A DNA stretch of 64,000 nucleotides. Source: Polytrichum commune. Lineage: Eukaryota; Streptophyta; Polytrichopsida; Polytrichales; Polytrichaceae. Positions 60,622 through 64,000 of this stretch are shown here, piece by piece. A program made the translations under genes and the position numbers. The stretch spans positions 54,398,758-54,462,757 of the forward strand of contig OX485805.1 of NCBI GenBank assembly GCA_950295325.1. Direction: 5' to 3'. Under the pieces are notes generated by a model. The model had not been told where the DNA came from and did no database searches. It saw nothing but the letters and a program-made list of their open reading frames with translations. Each line of letters starts with the position of its first letter. Position 1 is the first letter of the stretch.

Positions 60622-61182
60622 TAATTAATGACAAACAAAACAAGCACAGCAATGCACACAAAAGCGAATACGAGAGCTGTGTAGGTATATGGCTCAAAAA
60701 TCACAAAGAACTCTCGCGGCATCGTTGGGGGACCTCACATATGTAGACGAACGTGCTTTCGAAAACAACGCCATGACATGGAAATACAACATGGGATCCA
60801 CACGGCAATGGACAACGGCATGCAATTGTAAAATGGATAAGCAACGTGCATTGATTATGAGCACCCAAAATGCACTTGCATCATTATAATGATGCAGTAA
60901 AGCAATTGAGGGACATGTCTTTGACGGGTGTGTGCATGCGAACGACCGACCCCAAGACAGAGCCAAAACTGAGGGATGTATGTATACGAACGATCGTTCA
61001 TAAGTCCTAGCCGAAACATATGGACGTATGCATAGGAACGATAAATAATATGTTCTAGCCGTGACCTTGTTTGTAAAAACTATTGACCCGACAGAAGAGA
61101 TATCCATAGCCAAGGACTTGGAGGCATGTGTTCAAACTAACGGTTGTTTCTGGATAATTGCAAAATAATATCAATTGATATT
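60622..61182. other. Upstream region of the DUF7869 gene
   Basis: No gene is seen. A possible 3' splice site (TTTGCTTAG) lies just 5' of the ATG on the minus strand, so a non-coding first exon may exist further right. Single degraded relatives of the palindrome occur at 60985-61002 and near 60946 and 61030. Confidence 0.45.
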
Positions 61183-62322
61183 TACGAACGCACGTTCGTG
61201 AATAACCCACCATCAGATGTTCAGTTGGACATCACAGATTCACGGGAGCCTATGTGGGTTGGAAGGTTGGAAGGAAAATATACGAATGCACGTTCGTGTA
61301 TCATTGATACATTTTAGTACCTACGACTACCTATAAGTAGGTCAATGTGGATCTATGTACAATGATCTACTTACGAACGCACGTTCGCAAACAACTCGCA
61401 TCACAAGAACTTAGGTGCGACTGTATCTCGAAAGAAATATATACGAACGCACGTTCGTATATCATTGACAATTTTCATGCCTCTGACTACATATAAGTAA
61501 ATCAACGTGGAGTATGTCTAATGCTCTACTTACGAACGTACGTTCGTAAACCAATCACATCACACGAAGTTAGGTGCCCTGTATCTTGAAGGAAATATAT
61601 ACGAACGCACGTTCGTAAACCAATCACATCACACGAAGTTAGGTGCCCTGTATCTGGAAGGAAATATATACGAACGCACGTTCGTATGTCATCGATAATT
61701 TTCATGCCTCTGACTACATATAATTAAATCAACATGGAGTATGTCTAATGCTCGGTTTACGAACGCACGTTCGTAAACCAATCACATCACACGAAGTTAG
61801 GTGCCCTGTATCTGAAAGGAAATATATACGAACGCACGTTCGTATGTCATCGACAATTTTCATGCCTCTGACTACATATAATTAAATCAACATGGAGTAT
61901 GTCTAATGCTCGGTTTACGAACGCACGTTCGTAAACCAATCACATCACACGAAGTTAGGTGTCCTGTATCTTGAAGGAAATATATACGAACGCACGTTCG
62001 TATGTCATCGACAATTTTCATGCCTCTGACTACATATAATTAAATCAACATGGAGTATGTCTAATGCTCTACTTACGAACGCACGTTCGTAAACCATTCA
62101 CATCACACGAACTTAGGTGCCCCTGTATCTCGAAGGAAATATATACGAACGCACGTTCGTATATCATTGACAACTTTCATGCCTCTGACTACATATACGT
62201 AAATCAGCGTGGAGTATGTCTAATGCTCGGTTTACGAACGCACGTTCGTAAACCACTCACATCACGTGTCTGAGCCTATTGTGCATATGCTACCAACTCA
62301 TCTTTACGAACGTGCGTTCATA
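61183..62322. repeat. Palindrome array: fifteen 18-bp TACGAACGCACGTTCGTA units
   Basis: Copies start at 61183, 61281, 61372, 61442, 61531, 61600, 61669, 61758, 61827, 61916, 61985, 62074, 62144, 62233 and 62305. Spacing settles to alternating 69-70 and 89 bp, so the higher unit is a dimer of about 158 bp. Sequences between palindromes are of two conserved kinds, one with 'aatcacatcacacgaagtta' and one with 'catgcctctgactacatata'. The palindromic words are more conserved than the spacers in the outer units, which suggests selection or a binding function. It lies directly 5' of the DUF7869 gene. The small frame at 62064-62273 is a repeat artefact. Confidence 0.95.
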
Positions 62323-64000
62323 AAGGTCCGGTATTTGCGGCGGTATATACGGGTATGTGCAGACTATTGTGTACCTAGGAGGTATAGGGTGGGCGCATAA
62401 GAAAATGGTTTGAGCTCGTTCCAGTCAGGTCTGTGGAGCGCACACTTGGATGTGCCGCAAAAAAGAGCTCTGATGTGGGGGGAAGAGCTTTAAGTACCTT
62501 CCCCCTGATGGTTCAAAATCCCTTGGATGCTATTTAAAAGAGGATTCCCGCCGCCTACTTTGACCTAACAATATGCCATTCCATCCATGTGGATATATAT
62601 AAATAGCATTATGTATGGAGCATGTCTTGCATGCACGCAACATATTGTAAATATGTCAATCGGTCGCACACCTTAGTTGTTACCAAGGTCTCACGAGAAT
62701 ATATGTCTATATTTATATGTCTATATAAATTATAAATTATATTATATTATATATACATATATATATAATATTAGATACATAATGCCTATATAGGTTGATG
62801 GTTAACATTGAGTTTTAAATGATTTGCGACTAAGGTATGAAGTCCAAGTTAATTAACGATTGATTATACCTAATAAAGTGATGAAGGGTTTAGGGTAATA
62901 CATATTCACACACACAATGAGGTAAGAGTGGCTAAGAACATGTTGTGGAAGCCCCTAAAATTGTAGGTATTATATGATTCACATTAAAAAAATGCCCGTA
63001 ATATGGTCATCAAGTGCATGAATACCAATAAAAAGTCGCTTAATCCATTATGGCTTGTATTAGGTAGATTGATGACATTTTGAACCAATCTTACCCAGTA
63101 TATGTAGATAAGGTCTTCATTCAAATGTAACACTAGGTTTGAAAATAATGAATTAAAATGGTATGATTGGAAATGATCAATCACTTTGGAACGGTGCATA
63201 CGATAATGATAAGAATTGAAACCATACCTACGTGAAGTCACACTTACAATTATTAATATGTGTTTGACATCCTATGGGAAATAAATTTTCCTCCACCTCT
63301 TGTAAAGGTTTAGGATAGCCCTCGCCACAATTTGAAATTGAGTCCTTTATCCGATAAATATTTATTTAAGGAACCATTGAACACCTTGAAAGATATATTG
63401 TCCATGAAAATTTTATATTTTAAAACACCATATACACATCCTTGCGGGTGGATTCTTCATTTGAATCCACCCCCTACACTCGAGGCTCGCCAAACATCGG
63501 ACCATATTATGAACTAATATAAGTTTAAATGCAATTGATCATTGGTGAAATTAAAAGTTGATGGCACTAGTATTCGTTTGTTAGTTCAAGTCGAAAACTA
63601 ATTAAATGACTTCACCTCCTATTGGAAATTCATTTATCCTCCACTATGGTGTGGAAATGGATAACTAATTTGGAATGGTGCATACATTAGTATGCACTTA
63701 CAATTATCTGTTTATATTATTTGCATCCTACAAGAAGTATGTGCATGACCATAGCTTAAACTGTTGATTTAAACCAAAGTCTTAAATCATTCATGTTATA
63801 ATAAGATTAAGTATGCATAGTGTGATCAAATTGCACTCAAAACTATATACTAAGGTGAAAGGGCTAGCATTCTAAATTTCCCTCTTCACCTATTAAGCCA
63901 ATGTTTTATCTCAAAATACAATTATTCGCATGAGTCTAGATTATTATAGTTGCTATGAACCACATAAAGCGATTTCCAATCGAACCAACATTGGTTTACC
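62323..64000. other. AT-rich intergenic tract
   Basis: No gene is seen. An inverted repeat GGGGGAAG...CTTCCCCC lies at 62478-62505 and AT-repeat DNA at about 62715-62770. Two diverged related segments ('gga(a)cggtgcatac', then 'cacttacaatta') lie at about 63188-63300 and 63660-63740. Confidence 0.5.
62478..62505. repeat. Small inverted repeat, 8-bp arms
   Basis: GGGGGAAG and CTTCCCCC separated by 12 bases. It is about 160 bp to the right of the palindrome array and could be near an element end, but no partner terminus was found on the left. Confidence 0.5.

Noticed and set aside
61183-62322. CRISPR array
   Set aside because: The repeats are 18-bp palindromes, the intervening sequences are themselves conserved and of two alternating lengths, and the context is eukaryotic.

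Overview
The window looks like nuclear DNA of a land plant with a large, repeat-rich, AT-rich genome. The evidence is GT-AG spliceosomal introns, Ty1/copia and several non-LTR retrotransposons, many MITEs with recognisable target-site duplications, and long gene-free tracts. The LINE and DUF7869-type families look like those of seed-free plants such as ferns, but the species cannot be fixed from sequence alone. Only one convincing cellular gene is present.

Layout. Positions 1-19,000 are almost gene-free: five MITE-type elements or copies, two decayed LINE fragments, microsatellites and a degenerate minisatellite. Positions 19,067-21,960 hold a decayed copia polyprotein split by an inserted LINE fragment that encodes a restriction-like endonuclease (RLE), with 12-bp duplications at the junctions. 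Positions 25,400-27,260 (minus strand) hold an RNase H segment probably from the same LINE lineage. Positions 28,000-48,200 are nested repeats: a Harbinger-like element, a TA-flanked MITE, a MITE inside a dispersed repeat, a 2-kb non-autonomous element carrying a nested hAT-type MITE, a 157-nt foldback, and a second RLE-LINE insertion inside another dispersed repeat.

Positions 50,327-52,556 (plus strand) encode a complete-looking, bacterial-type 6-phosphogluconate dehydratase (Edd, Entner-Doudoroff pathway). It is GC-rich against an AT-rich background and is interrupted by one 361-bp intron, so it looks like a bacterial gene resident in a plant nucleus. No KDPG aldolase lies in the window.

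Positions 57,475-60,621 (minus strand) carry a nearly intact DUF7869-type, transposase-like gene with one in-frame stop codon and one in-frame intron. Just upstream of its start is an array of about fifteen 18-bp palindromes (TACGAACGCACGTTCGTA) spaced alternately about 69 and 89 bp, which may be its regulatory or subterminal binding array. A diverged fragment of the same family lies at 53,920-54,525.

The most interesting points are the intron-bearing edd gene, the RT-RNase H-RLE LINE lineage with unusual 3' ends, and the palindrome array beside the DUF7869 gene.
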